From: Neobacillus cucumis
GTDB taxonomy: Bacteria; Bacillota; Bacilli; Bacillales_B; DSM-18226
Reading direction: 5' to 3'
Assembly: GCF_023715505.1 (NCBI RefSeq)
Contig: NZ_JAMBOH010000009.1
Span: 124,001 to 188,000 of the forward strand
DNA length: 64,000 nt
The translations under genes and the position numbers were made by a program. This document shows positions 1-8,800 of this stretch, in pieces. Under the pieces are notes generated by a model. It saw only the letters and a list, made by a program, of their open reading frames with translations, was not told where the DNA came from and ran no database searches. Position 1 is the stretch's first letter, and each line of letters starts with the position of its first letter.

Positions 1-67
1 AAATCCATATGGAGGTTCCAACTCCAATAAACAGTACCAAACAAATCAAATATTTTAAAAGCTTCAT
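1..67 (-). CDS. Partial CDS, N-terminus of a secreted or membrane protein
   Basis: Only the first 22 codons lie in the window; the gene runs off the left edge. The start ATG (complement of 65-67) is preceded by a GGGAG ribosome binding site at about 76-80. The residues begin MKLLKYLICLVLFIG, a short positively charged end followed by a hydrophobic core, as in a signal peptide or first membrane segment. The rest of the protein cannot be seen, so no family can be named. Confidence 0.6.
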   Translation of the reverse strand, partial: MKLLKYLICLVLFIGVGTSIWI

Positions 68-212
68 ATCATTCACTCCCTGATATTCCATTATAGCAAG
101 GAAAACAACAGAAATATGTAGGAGTTGATTTCCATTGTAAAGAGAAGGGCACTAAAGGATGATCCGTCCTTTAAGTAATAAAGTTTCGTATTAGCCATAA
201 GAGGGTATATAA

Positions 213-248
213 AAGAAGGATGTTAGCTGCGCGGGAAACATCCTTCTT
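213..248 (-). terminator. Intrinsic terminator after the MBL-fold gene
   Basis: A 12-bp stem (AAGAAGGATGTT pairing with AACATCCTTCTT) ends just past the stop codon of the minus-strand metallo-hydrolase and is followed on that strand by a TTTTATATA tract. Confidence 0.75.
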
Positions 249-252
249 AAAA

Positions 253-1158
253 CTACATGACTGTTTCGCCCAATAAAAGTACTTTTAATTGTTCCTTTGG
301 AAGCTTGAGATTATCCCATGCACGATATAAACGTTCTAATGCTTCCGGTCCGGTATCGTCCGCTAAGCGATAGGCGCCGTAATGCATTGGAACAAATGTT
401 TTCGCCTTTAACTCCAGGAAGGCTTTGACGCTGTCCTCAGGGTTAATATGAGATACAGCCATAAACCATTCTGGTTCATATGCCCCAATTGGCATAAATA
501 CGGTATCGATGTCAAAACGCTCGGCAATTTTCTTAAAACCGGTGAAATAGCCGGTATCACCAACAAAATAAAAGGTTTCTTGCCCGGTTTGAAAGACCCA
601 TCCACCCCAGTGGGACGTATTCATATCATTCAATGAACGTCTAGTCCAGTGCTGGGCAGGGACGAAATGAATGGAAATACCTTGATGCTCGGCACTTTCC
701 CACCAGTTTAGCTCCGTTACATTTTGATAACCTTTTTTTAAAAAGAGTGATTTTAATCCAGCTGGTACATAATAATGAGGGCTGCCTGTTAATTTTTTTA
801 ACGTTGGAAAATCTAAATGGTCATAATGGCCATGTGAAATCATTACCATATCAATCTCTGGCATGTCCTCCAAGGCAATACCAGGTGCTGTTAATCTTTT
901 TTGAAAACCCATCCGCTTGGCCCAGACGGGGTCAGTTAAAATATTTATGCCATTTAGCTGGAGCAAAAAGGTGGAATGGCCTATCCAGGTATAGGTGGTC
1001 TTGCTCCTGTTTTCATTCAATTCTTGTATGATTTTCACAGGCGATTGTTCAATGTTTTTTGTTAAATCTTTTATCTTGGATTTTCTTTCTTTTTGCCATT
1101 TATGCATATCTTTAAACGTTTTTTTATTTTCAACACCATCTAAATTAGCATATCTCAT
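253..1158 (-). CDS. MBL-fold metallo-hydrolase (NAPE-PLD/UlaG-like)
   Basis: Metallo-beta-lactamase-fold hydrolase of about 301 residues. The metal-binding signature SHGHYDHLD is clear, and further fold motifs follow (WIGHSTFLL and LTDPVW upstream, FVGDTGYF and MPIGAYEP downstream, with HYGAYRL near the end). This arrangement matches the N-acyl-phosphatidylethanolamine phospholipase D-like/UlaG-like cytoplasmic hydrolases; the substrate is unknown. The reading frame stays open upstream to 1230, but the ATG at 1158 is preferred because GAGGTG lies nine bases before it and the upstream extension looks unlike the family. A terminator follows directly, so it is probably monocistronic. Confidence 0.85.
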   Translation of the reverse strand: MRYANLDGVENKKTFKDMHKWQKERKSKIKDLTKNIEQSPVKIIQELNENRSKTTYTWIGHSTFLLQLNGINILTDPVWAKRMGFQKRLTAPGIALEDMPEIDMVMISHGHYDHLDFPTLKKLTGSPHYYVPAGLKSLFLKKGYQNVTELNWWESAEHQGISIHFVPAQHWTRRSLNDMNTSHWGGWVFQTGQETFYFVGDTGYFTGFKKIAERFDIDTVFMPIGAYEPEWFMAVSHINPEDSVKAFLELKAKTFVPMHYGAYRLADDTGPEALERLYRAWDNLKLPKEQLKVLLLGETVM

Positions 1159-1422
1159 TATCGATATCACCTCGAGCTCTCGGGAGTTTGAATCTACAAT
1201 GAGTATAGCAATTATTTTTTCAACCATCAAAAATGAACCAATGTAACAATCCGATTAAATATTTTGAAAAAACATTTGTCCACATTCAAAAATGGTTGCG
1301 TTCATTAAAATAAGGTTAAAGTTTACGATGATGCGAGATTTCGACAATATTTTAAAATAGGACTATTTATAATAAAGGGCAGAAGGTCAAAAATAAAAGT
1401 CTATGAATGGAGGTTTTCTCAG

Positions 1423-1605
1423 GTGAGCGAATTACTTCAGGAAGCTGTCCACGATAAAAGACAAATTTTGATTGATCAATTAATCCAATCAGGGGTATAT
1501 AAGATTAAAAATAAGCATCTGTATGAGATGTCCCTGAGCGAATTAGAGACGGAATACTTAAACATTGGTTCGGCAGAGCCGCCGAAACAACATACTTATA
1601 TGTAA
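1423..1605 (+). CDS. fbpA: FbpA-family Fur-regulated basic protein
   Basis: A 60-residue protein matching the FbpA family (Fur-regulated basic protein A): the core RQILIDQLIQSGVYK followed by HLYEMSLSELETEY is characteristic. In Bacillus subtilis FbpA is one of the small proteins that act with the FsrA sRNA in the iron-sparing response. The GTG start has GGAGG nine bases upstream. I did not find a convincing Fur box in the 200 bases before it, so iron control here is by family analogy only. A hairpin terminator follows at about 1638. Confidence 0.8.
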   Translation: MSELLQEAVHDKRQILIDQLIQSGVYKIKNKHLYEMSLSELETEYLNIGSAEPPKQHTYM

Positions 1606-1637
1606 ACCTAAATTCAGTTAAACATAGGAAATGAGGG

Positions 1638-1667
1638 AGCTGCTCAGATTTTTGAGCGGCTTTCTTT
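1638..1667 (+). terminator. Intrinsic terminator after fbpA
   Basis: The stem AGCTGCTCA / TGAGCGGCT with a small loop is followed by TTTCTTT. Confidence 0.65.
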
Positions 1668-1791
1668 GTGTGAATCCAGTTTTTGTCATATGGTCCAAAT
1701 TGTCTCTTCCTAGAATCAATTTATAAACGGGAGCTAATAATATCCTTGTCATGTTTCATGCAAAAATTTAAAGTATGGGAGAAAACGTTTA

Positions 1792-3222
1792 ATGGAGACA
1801 AAAAGTAAAGGACTGTCCGCGTGGCAGTTAACGATGATGGCCTTAGGAAGCGTCATTGGAGGTTCCTTTTTTCTAGGTTCATCCGTTGCCATTCATGCAG
1901 CTGGACCGTCTATTTTATTGTCCTACATTTTAGCAGGCGTCCTGGTTTATTTAATCCTCTATGCATTGTCAGAAATGACAGTAGCCACTCCTACTGTTGG
2001 ATCGTTTAGTAATTTTGCGGCACGAGAACTTGGCCCTGGATTTGGCTTTGTAGTGGGCTGGCTGTACTGGACAGGGACGGTTTTATCGATGTCGAGTGAA
2101 GCTACCGCCATTTCGATCCTGCTCCGAGAATGGTTTCCACATTTATCAATTGCCATTTTTGGAAGTTTTCTTATTGTTGGGGTAACACTGGTGAACTTAT
2201 TAGGAGCAGACAAGTTTGGGAAAATCGTAAGCGGGCTTTCCGGAGTGAAAATATTTGCGATTATCTTCTTTATTATTACCGCTATTGTGTTAATCACGGG
2301 TTTACTCCCTCACAAAAGTGCGATAGGGGCAGGGGAGTTAACGCGAGAGGCAATCATGCCAGGGGGTATTAAGGGGATAGCCGGAAGTATGTTACTCGTG
2401 GTTTTTGCCTATGCAGGTTTTGAAATCATTGGTTTAGCAGCTTCGGAAGCGAGGAATCCCCGTGATACCATTCCTAAGGCAATTCGTTATACAGTCTTTT
2501 CTCTTGTTGGATTATATATCCTGTATGCAGCAGTCCTACTTCCACTCATCCCGACGGCTGCATTAAATGAAACCGTTAGTCCGATGGTGGCATCTTTGGA
2601 TCGATGGGGGATTGGCTGGGCTGGCTCCGCCCTTAATGGGGTGTTAATTTCGGCGAGTTTATCAGCGATGCTTGCAGCCATTTTTGGGCTGGGCAGAATG
2701 GTTCGGTCATTAGTCGATGAGGGACATGCCCCACAGTTGCTAAAAGATAATAAAGATGTGCCCTACCGCGGTATTCTTTTTTCCGGTCTTGCTATGCTCT
2801 TAGGCTTAGGGTTTGGTCTGCTGTTCCCTAGAGTTTATTTGGTATTGATCAGTACGAGCGGTTTCACATTGATTTTTACTTATGCGGTGATTATGGCCAG
2901 TCATATCCGCTTTCGCAAACGGGAGGGCTGCCCTCCGGAAGGCATCTGTCAAGTTAAGGGCTTTCCGTATACTTCATATATTGCGTTAATTAGCTTAATT
3001 ATTGTTCTTTTAAGTATGCCGTTAATTCCCGGTCAAGGTACAGGGCTTGTGGCCGGAATGGTCATGCTGGTTTTGTTTACAGCTATTTATTTTGTAATGA
3101 GATATAGGATTAGCACACAGAACAAGACGACAGTTAGGGGAGGAATACAATCCAAACCAGGTTTGTTAACGGAATTCTCGGAAGAAATAACTCTAGATAA
3201 GGAAAAAAATAAGGACAATTGA
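1792..3222 (+). CDS. APC-superfamily amino acid permease
   Basis: Integral membrane amino acid transporter, 476 residues, with about twelve hydrophobic segments. The N-terminal MMALGSVIGGSFFLGSS is the conserved TM1 substrate-binding loop (GSVIG.. type) of the APC superfamily. The segment FAYAGFEIIGLAASEARNP is the matching TM6 region ending in the typical E-A-x-NP motif, which places it with amino acid permeases of the GABA/AAT group rather than sugar carriers. The ATG has GGGAGA nine bases upstream. The substrate cannot be read from sequence. Single gene, closed by a terminator at 3241. Confidence 0.88.
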   Translation: METKSKGLSAWQLTMMALGSVIGGSFFLGSSVAIHAAGPSILLSYILAGVLVYLILYALSEMTVATPTVGSFSNFAARELGPGFGFVVGWLYWTGTVLSMSSEATAISILLREWFPHLSIAIFGSFLIVGVTLVNLLGADKFGKIVSGLSGVKIFAIIFFIITAIVLITGLLPHKSAIGAGELTREAIMPGGIKGIAGSMLLVVFAYAGFEIIGLAASEARNPRDTIPKAIRYTVFSLVGLYILYAAVLLPLIPTAALNETVSPMVASLDRWGIGWAGSALNGVLISASLSAMLAAIFGLGRMVRSLVDEGHAPQLLKDNKDVPYRGILFSGLAMLLGLGFGLLFPRVYLVLISTSGFTLIFTYAVIMASHIRFRKREGCPPEGICQVKGFPYTSYIALISLIIVLLSMPLIPGQGTGLVAGMVMLVLFTAIYFVMRYRISTQNKTTVRGGIQSKPGLLTEFSEEITLDKEKNKDN

Positions 3223-3240
3223 GCCGAAAACGTAAAAAAA

Positions 3241-3292
3241 GCTGACATCGAACAATCGTCATATACGATTGATCGAGTCAGCATTTTTATTA
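3241..3292 (+). terminator. Intrinsic terminator after the amino acid permease
   Basis: Long imperfect hairpin with GCTGAC at its base pairing with GTCAGC, followed by ATTTTTATTATCCTTTTTT. Confidence 0.7.
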
Positions 3293-3364
3293 TCCTTTTT
3301 TAACATCTCCGCCCAACCATGAATATGAATAAATCATAATCTACTGACAACGGGAGGAGAAACT

Positions 3365-3832
3365 GTGGAAATCGAGTACCAATACCACTTCAGTTTACCA
3401 AGAAGCGTGGTCTGGAAGTATATCAAAAATGAAAGGGTCCTTAAAAATGCACTACCAGGATGCAGGTCTTTTTCCATGGTGTCAAATAATATATATAAAG
3501 CGGAAATGGATATCCATATAGGGCCAATCCAAGACTTGTTCACACTTGAAATTCGATTAGATGAAGATCAAGCCCCAAGCCTTATAGAACTCCATATTAA
3601 AGGGAATGGCAATATGGGACAGCTGAATGGGCAAGCTTTACTTATGCTTAAAGAAAACCAAGGGACTACCATGTTATCCTGTAAGGCAAATGGTCAAGTT
3701 ACAGGAGCGCTAGGTTTAGCAGGCAAGCGAATTTTAGATTCTAGTGCCAACAAAGGATTAGAAAACTTTTTTCAAATACTTGAAAAGGAAATCAAGCGGC
3801 GTATTTATGAACTTAAAAGACGAAACAGATGA
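3365..3832 (+). CDS. CoxG-like SRPBCC-fold protein
   Basis: 155 residues resembling the CoxG (carbon monoxide dehydrogenase subunit G) branch of the SRPBCC/START-like fold. The N-terminus (YHFSLPRSVVWKYI, then LKNALPGCRSF) is the typical opening helix and following loop of that family. The central IKGNGNMGQLNGQA and C-terminal VTGALGLAGKRILDS also fit. CoxG proteins help membrane anchoring or maturation of CO dehydrogenase in carboxydotrophs. No coxLMS genes are visible, so the role here is unknown. GTG start with GGGAGGAG about seven bases upstream. Confidence 0.72.
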   Translation: MEIEYQYHFSLPRSVVWKYIKNERVLKNALPGCRSFSMVSNNIYKAEMDIHIGPIQDLFTLEIRLDEDQAPSLIELHIKGNGNMGQLNGQALLMLKENQGTTMLSCKANGQVTGALGLAGKRILDSSANKGLENFFQILEKEIKRRIYELKRRNR

Positions 3833-3834
3833 AG

Positions 3835-3872
3835 GAGCGGTTGATCAATCGCTCTTATTATCTTTTTGGGAA
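3835..3872 (+). terminator. Intrinsic terminator after the CoxG-like gene
   Basis: GAGCG ... CGCTC palindrome immediately past the stop codon, followed by TTATTATCTTTTT. Confidence 0.65.
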
Positions 3873-3970
3873 TCATTCATAACTTTACCACCGATAGGAA
3901 AAGATAACCCCATATTAACGAATGCAAGACCCTTATTAGTAGGTAATTCATTGCGAGGGGAGTGTCCGAT

Positions 3971-4975
3971 TTGGAGGATCAATCAGAAATCCGCTTAACG
4001 GCTGCTGAAATGGCGGTATTGTGGTCACAATACATAAATGATACATCAGTAATATGTGCGAATAGCCATTTTTTGGAAAAAACAACGGACCCGGAAGTAC
4101 GTTCGATTGTTGAATTTACTTTATCTACCGCAAAAAGTAATATCGAGTTTCTTCAAGGTTTTTTTAAAAATGAGGATTTTCCCATTCCGTTCGGATTTAC
4201 CGAAAAAGACGTATTGCCGGAAGCGCCAAAACTGTTTTCTGATACGTTTGTTCTGATGTATTTAAGACAAATGTCCATTCTTGCCATGGCTGCCAGCAGC
4301 GCAGCTCTGGGATTAGCTACCCGTGAAGATGTGGTCGCTTTTCATAAAAAAGTATTACAAGCAGCCGTTAAATTACAGGACCTCACGCGCCGCTTGATGT
4401 TAAAACAAGGGACCTATATTAGACCGCCGTTTATATCGACACCAGATAAAGTAGACTTTGTTGAGAAACAGCAATTTTTAAATGGATTTTTTGGTAAAAA
4501 AAGAGCTTTGACCGTTGTGGAGATTACTCATCTGTTTATGAATATACAAACAAATGCAATAGGAAAAGCCTTAATCACAGGGTTTGGACAAATTGCTAAG
4601 AGCGAAGAGGTCAAACAATACCTGAAAAGAGGGAAACAAATCGCCCAAAAACATATGGATATCTTTGGTGGTTTACTTATAAAAGAAGATCTTCCCGCAC
4701 CAATGAGCTGGGATGCTGCTGTCATGGATTCCACGTCATCTATATTTTCAGATAAATTAATTATGTTTCTGACATCAGCGATGATTGCTGCTGGAGTTGG
4801 AAACTATGGTATGGGAATGGCAGCAAGTCCAAGGAAAGATTTAGGATTTCAGTATGCATCTTTAATTCCGGAAATAGCATTGTATGCGGAGGATGGTGCT
4901 AATATTATGATTAAAAATGGCTGGATGGAGGAACCGCCTCAAGCTGATGACAAGGATCAATTAATGGATAGTTAA
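3971..4975 (+). CDS. DUF3231 family protein
   Basis: About 334 residues, matching DUF3231, a Bacillales family built of two related ferritin-like alpha-helical halves. Internal symmetry is visible: an N-terminal half around AEMAVLWSQYINDT and EFTLSTAKSNIEFLQGFF, and a second half around LTVVEITHLFMNIQTNAIG and LKRGKQIAQKHMDIF; each ends in a PxPM/PIPF-type loop. The function is unknown; homologues are common in spore formers. A GTG at 3962 would leave almost no spacing to GAGGGGAG. The TTG at 3971 sits eight bases after that site and is the better start. Confidence 0.8.
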   Translation: MEDQSEIRLTAAEMAVLWSQYINDTSVICANSHFLEKTTDPEVRSIVEFTLSTAKSNIEFLQGFFKNEDFPIPFGFTEKDVLPEAPKLFSDTFVLMYLRQMSILAMAASSAALGLATREDVVAFHKKVLQAAVKLQDLTRRLMLKQGTYIRPPFISTPDKVDFVEKQQFLNGFFGKKRALTVVEITHLFMNIQTNAIGKALITGFGQIAKSEEVKQYLKRGKQIAQKHMDIFGGLLIKEDLPAPMSWDAAVMDSTSSIFSDKLIMFLTSAMIAAGVGNYGMGMAASPRKDLGFQYASLIPEIALYAEDGANIMIKNGWMEEPPQADDKDQLMDS

Positions 4976-4997
4976 AACAGGCAAATGGGCAAAGAAA

Positions 4998-5041
4998 GAA
5001 GCATTGTTTTTCCTATGGAGGAAAGACAATGCTTCCTTTTT
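4998..5041. terminator. Bidirectional terminator between converging genes
   Basis: GAAGCATTGT pairs with ACAATGCTTC; TTCCTTTTTA follows on the plus strand and A-rich sequence lies on the other side. It separates the DUF3231 gene from the convergent lipoprotein gene. Confidence 0.75.
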
Positions 5042-5045
5042 AAAT

Positions 5046-5933
5046 TTAACGGAAGATGTTGTTGACAGTATTGTTAAAGTCGTTCCAAATGTTGTTATTT
5101 CGGTTACGGCCTTTTGTGTTTAAATCATTTGAGTAGTCGGTCATTTGACGGAAGAAGTCACGGTCGTAAGAAACATAGACACGGTGAACCGCCCTGTCAG
5201 CTGTACGTACTTGATCCGCAATCCTTTGATCTAATGGTGAAGACACATGATGGAAATTAGTACCAGTCGTGCCGTCATTTGTTCCAGTTGTACCGTCATT
5301 TGTACCGGTAAAAGTATTATTCATGTTACCTGTTGTGCCATTATTGGTGCCAGTGCCACGAATACCGATCGTACCACGAGTATTTGATGTTCCGCCAGCA
5401 CCAGGGGTTAAACCATCAGCTGTATTGTCAAGAGGATTTACACCAGTAGTACTAGGATAGTTTCCATTCAGACCAGTTCCTGCCCCGCGTGCAGTAAGGT
5501 GATTGTCACGACCATTGGTACCTGTAGTACCTAAGTTATTATTTGTACCGGTGATGCCTGTTGTGTTGTTACGATTAGTTGTTGTACCTGTGGTACCCGT
5601 GTTATTACGATTGTTTGTAGTACCAGTTCCCGTCTGGAACCGATTGTTTTTTAAGCGAACTGCGACATAGGCATTGTTATTTCGGATGATGACATGCGCT
5701 AAATCCACTTCTTGCAGTTTTTCAACCGCCCTTCCGGCACGGTTTGAATATCGTAGGTTATGATCATTTACATTTTGAACACTTAAGCGGTTATCATTGT
5801 TGTTTCTGACGTTGCGGACATCCATACCATTGTTTACGTCATTTCTTAGGTTGTTTTTGGTCGCATTATCAGCACAGCCCGTTAAACCAACAAGGGTAGA
5901 AGCTAACACGAAAGTCACTAAACCTTTTTTCAA
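5046..5933 (-). CDS. YhcN/YlaJ-type sporulation lipoprotein with a low-complexity insert
   Basis: About 295 residues. A lipoprotein signal is clear: MKKGLVTFVLAS then LVGLTGC, with Cys20 as the lipidated residue. The first domain part (VEKLQEVDLAHVIIRNNNAYVAVRL) and the last part (IADQVRTADRAVHRVYVSYD) together form the YhcN/YlaJ spore lipoprotein domain. They are separated by about 125 residues of Gly/Thr/Asn repeats (residues ~101-228, bases ~5250-5633), including tandem NDGTTGT units. Family members are found in the spore coat or membrane. The TTG at 5933 is chosen over the GTG at 5942, because AGGGAG overlaps the latter and lies eight bases before the former. Confidence 0.8.
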   Translation of the reverse strand: MKKGLVTFVLASTLVGLTGCADNATKNNLRNDVNNGMDVRNVRNNNDNRLSVQNVNDHNLRYSNRAGRAVEKLQEVDLAHVIIRNNNAYVAVRLKNNRFQTGTGTTNNRNNTGTTGTTTNRNNTTGITGTNNNLGTTGTNGRDNHLTARGAGTGLNGNYPSTTGVNPLDNTADGLTPGAGGTSNTRGTIGIRGTGTNNGTTGNMNNTFTGTNDGTTGTNDGTTGTNFHHVSSPLDQRIADQVRTADRAVHRVYVSYDRDFFRQMTDYSNDLNTKGRNRNNNIWNDFNNTVNNIFR

Positions 5934-6127
5934 GAACTTCACTCCCTATAAATAATTGTGTTACATATATATCGTCACCCATTTGTGTGGAAGTATTCGA
6001 AGCTTTGATGAGGTAAATATTGATATAACTAACCTATCCTTGTGTATTCGTATTCACTTAAATTGACGAATTATGGTACGATTAAGGGTGAATGAAAAAT
6101 GGAAAATTAATAACGGAGGAACCGCAA

Positions 6128-7153
6128 ATGTACAGCTTTAAGAATGATTACAGTGAAGGAGCACATCCACAAATCCTGAAGGCATTGATGGAGACCAATT
6201 TAGTTCAAGAAGAAGGATATGGAGAAGACGACTATTCTTTGAAGGCAATTGGGAGAATAAAGGAGAAATTAGGCCGGGGTAACGTGGATGTTCATCTGTT
6301 AACTGGCGGGACACAAACAAACCTTACAGCGATTTCTGCATTTTTAAGACCACATGAGGCAGCAATATCCGCGAGCACTGGCCACATTCTTGGTCACGAA
6401 ACGGGAGCCATTGAAGCTACAGGCCACAAGGTTCTCTCTGTTGAAAGTAAAGATGGAAAACTAACTCCTGCGGGTATAAAAGCCGTACTTGATGGCCATC
6501 CGGATGAACATATGGTAAAACCAAGGCTTGTATACATATCAAATTCTACGGAAATCGGCTCGATCTATAAAAAGGAAGAGCTGCAGCATTTAAGTGATTT
6601 TTGTCGTGCAAATCAGCTTCTTTTATATATGGACGGGGCAAGATTAGGGTCGGCTCTTTGTTCGAAGGAAAATGATCTTCAATTAAGTGATTTGCCTGAC
6701 CTTGTTGATGCGTTTTATATTGGCGGAACGAAGAATGGGGCGTTGTTGGGAGAGGCTTTAGTAATTTGTCGGGATTCTCTTAAGGAGGATTTTCGTTATC
6801 ATATTAAGCAAAAAGGGGCGCTGCTGGCGAAGGGAAGATTATTAGGCATTCAGTTCCTAGAATTGTTTAGAGACAATTTGTTTTTTGATTTGGCGGAGCA
6901 CGCCAATCGGATGGCAGGGTTGCTTCAAGTTGCGTTGACGCATGCTAATGTGAAGTTTCTGACGCATTCACCGTCTAATCAAATATTTCCAATTTTCCCT
7001 AATACATTGATTACTGAATTGGAAAAGACCTATGCCTTTCATGTTTGGGAGAAGGTCGACGCGGAGCATTCAGCCATTCGTTTGGTTACTTCGTGGGCAA
7101 CGAAAGAGGACGAGGTTGTGGGGTTTATTGAGGAATTGAAAAGGTGGCTGTAA
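6128..7153 (+). CDS. Low-specificity threonine aldolase (PLP lyase)
   Basis: Fold-type I PLP enzyme of 341 residues in the L-threonine aldolase/beta-eliminating lyase family, which cleaves threonine or related beta-hydroxy amino acids to glycine and an aldehyde. Visible motifs are LTGGTQTN (PLP phosphate loop), STGHILGHETGAIEATGHK, the Asp of YMDGARLGSAL, and the PLP lysine in IGGTKNGALLGEAL. The ATG at 6128 follows GGAGGA by seven bases; an upstream in-frame ATG at 6092 lacks a ribosome site. Single gene. Confidence 0.88.
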   Translation: MYSFKNDYSEGAHPQILKALMETNLVQEEGYGEDDYSLKAIGRIKEKLGRGNVDVHLLTGGTQTNLTAISAFLRPHEAAISASTGHILGHETGAIEATGHKVLSVESKDGKLTPAGIKAVLDGHPDEHMVKPRLVYISNSTEIGSIYKKEELQHLSDFCRANQLLLYMDGARLGSALCSKENDLQLSDLPDLVDAFYIGGTKNGALLGEALVICRDSLKEDFRYHIKQKGALLAKGRLLGIQFLELFRDNLFFDLAEHANRMAGLLQVALTHANVKFLTHSPSNQIFPIFPNTLITELEKTYAFHVWEKVDAEHSAIRLVTSWATKEDEVVGFIEELKRWL

Positions 7154-7264
7154 GCTTCTAAGATTTGGCTTGGACGATGCGGAATGAAATAACAGGAGTG
7201 TGTCTGAATGCGGGACTCATTTGGACAATTGAAAGAAAAAGCGTCTTCCTGGTTGGTATGGAAT

Positions 7265-7304
7265 CAAAAAATACCAGAGCACTCCATGGAGTAAACTCTG
7301 GTAT
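7265..7304 (-). terminator. Terminator after the cysteine-cluster gene
   Basis: ATACCAGAG pairs with CTCTGGTAT; on the minus strand it is followed by six T residues. It lies just beyond the end of the minus-strand gene. Confidence 0.72.
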
Positions 7305-7307
7305 CTT

Positions 7308-7664
7308 CTATTTAAAATCCTTCCATGTAAAATCAATCGAAAGAATCCCAGCCGGTTCCTCAATTAAATCATGATTTTTCGTTGCTAACTCAGGCTTACG
7401 AAAGCAAGTCATCCCCTTATAAAACCCGAACATACTGCACGCTTTAGGACGGGCAGAATAAATGCCGCACCTGTCTTTTTCGGTATCATAAAAAATACAA
7501 GTCCCATGAAAGCGGAGTTGATTTTCTAATTCGTCACGTGTCTTCCTCGGCATAGTTTTAATCTTCTTTTTTATCTTCTTTAATTCCACTTCTGATATAG
7601 CAACTGGACCACAGCACAACCCTTTGCAGTCCTGACATGGTAATTGCTCCATCTGTTTCCCCAT
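7308..7664 (-). CDS. YkgJ-family cysteine cluster protein
   Basis: 118 residues with the YkgJ-type metal-binding cysteine pattern: CQDCKGLCCGP near the N-terminus, then C in FHGTCIFYD, C in DRCGIYSARPKACSMFGF and a final MTCFRK. The family is thought to chelate zinc or an iron-sulfur cluster; its biological role is not established. The first ATG (7664) has only a weak GAAGAA ahead of it. A second in-frame ATG four codons later has GGGGA upstream and may be the true start. It faces the threonine aldolase gene. Confidence 0.8.
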   Translation of the reverse strand: MGKQMEQLPCQDCKGLCCGPVAISEVELKKIKKKIKTMPRKTRDELENQLRFHGTCIFYDTEKDRCGIYSARPKACSMFGFYKGMTCFRKPELATKNHDLIEEPAGILSIDFTWKDFK

Positions 7665-7685
7665 TTCTTCGATACTATATAACTA

Positions 7686-7922
7686 CTAAGTTGATAAAAG
7701 GAATATGTTTCCACCTGTATTTTTACCATGGTAACGATTACAGGTCAACAGGAAACGACTTTTATCATTTTTATTCATCCTTTTTTCATATTTTTCCAAT
7801 TTATACATTAAATCTTTTAATTTCTTTTCGAGGGCATCCAGCTTTATCTTTTCGTTTTTGATAATTTCCTCTATTCGATCTTCCATCGAATCATGATTTA
7901 AAGGTGTTTTGTCATCAATCAT
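7686..7922 (-). CDS. Small coiled-coil protein
   Basis: 78 residues, unrecognised family. The middle (RIEEIIKNEKIKLDALEKKLKD then YKLEKYEKRMNK) has regular Leu/Ile spacing with many Lys/Glu and should form a coiled coil. The ATG at 7922 is preferred to an upstream one at 7988 because GGAAAG lies seven bases before it and the upstream extension has no ribosome site. It lies between two other small minus-strand genes. Role unknown. Confidence 0.55.
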   Translation of the reverse strand: MIDDKTPLNHDSMEDRIEEIIKNEKIKLDALEKKLKDLMYKLEKYEKRMNKNDKSRFLLTCNRYHGKNTGGNIFLLST

Positions 7923-7992
7923 TGGGAATCTTTCCTTTTTGTAAATGACATTCTTACTTAAAAAGAGACGGTGGACTGACTCCTGCAAGATT

Positions 7993-8214
7993 TTAACGTT
8001 TTCTCTTTTTGGATTGGTCCACCACTGCTGTTTTACCTTTAGTGACTTTTTCTATGACTACTTGGACATGAAACTTATTTTGTTCCACATTGGTAACACT
8101 TGAAACCTTTCCTTTACGGCCTTTTATCTTTAGTTCTTCCCCGACGGAAGGGACCCGTTGAAGGAGCTGGCTTAACAAAAGGTTTTTGTTTTCAAAAAAA
8201 TGAACGGCAAACAT
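7993..8214 (-). CDS. Small basic hypothetical protein
   Basis: 73 residues with no recognised domain. The body alternates Val/Lys/Gly (KIKGRKGKVSSVTNVEQNKFHVQVVIEKV) in a way that suggests a small beta-barrel. It ends in a very basic tail (SKKRKR), so nucleic-acid binding is possible but only inferred. Good AGGTGAG ribosome site before the ATG. It sits upstream of the coiled-coil gene with about 70 bases between them. Confidence 0.6.
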   Translation of the reverse strand: MFAVHFFENKNLLLSQLLQRVPSVGEELKIKGRKGKVSSVTNVEQNKFHVQVVIEKVTKGKTAVVDQSKKRKR

Positions 8215-8379
8215 TTGGTCTCACCTAATTTCATATAAAATGTATTAGAAATAAATCCTCATCTAAATATATGATTATAGTTGTATTAGAGACCATGAAC
8301 CTAAAAAAAATCATAAAAAGACTCCATGTTTTAAATTTATTATAAAATAAATTATGGTGACAAAAAGGGGGAATAAAAA

Positions 8380-8697
8380 ATGAGTGAAACACTACAACCG
8401 CCGTATTATGCGGTGATCTTTACTTCACAACGGACAGAAGGGGATAAAGGTTATGGGAAAATGGCAGAAACAATGGAGGAACTGGCCTCGACACAGCCAG
8501 GTTTTTTGGGAATCGAAAGCGTGAGGGACACACAATTAGGAATTACGGTTTCCTATTGGAATTCATTAGAAGCCATCGAGAAATGGAAGAACCATGCAGT
8601 GCATATAATCGCTCAACAAAGGGGCAAAGAGGAATGGTATAAAAACTATAAAGTCAGAGTTTGTAAGGTGGAACGAGCGTATTCTTTTGAAAAATAA
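8380..8697 (+). CDS. Antibiotic biosynthesis monooxygenase (ABM) domain protein
   Basis: 105 residues with the dimeric ferredoxin-like ABM fold signature: N-terminal YYAVIFTSQRT, the turn QPGFLGIESVRD, then ITVSYWNSLEAIEKWKNHAVHIIAQQRG. Such proteins act as cofactor-less monooxygenases or small-molecule binders. The substrate is unknown. GGGGG ribosome site about nine bases before the ATG and a strong terminator after the gene. One of three ABM-fold genes in this window. Confidence 0.85.
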   Translation: MSETLQPPYYAVIFTSQRTEGDKGYGKMAETMEELASTQPGFLGIESVRDTQLGITVSYWNSLEAIEKWKNHAVHIIAQQRGKEEWYKNYKVRVCKVERAYSFEK

Positions 8698-8713
8698 CGG
8701 AAGATATCGAAAC

Positions 8714-8750
8714 AAAAAGGTAACTGAAAATCCCATGTTACCTTTTTCAA
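8714..8750 (+). terminator. Intrinsic terminator after the ABM gene
   Basis: AAAAAGGTAAC pairs with GTTACCTTTTT. Confidence 0.75.
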
Positions 8751-8800
8751 ATTTTGAAATGATAGTTGGAAAATCATACAAACCAATATAATAGAAAAGT

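Noticed and set aside
7165..7374. Plus-strand frame after the threonine aldolase
   Set aside because: It crosses a terminator and the antisense of the cysteine-cluster gene; no start signal.
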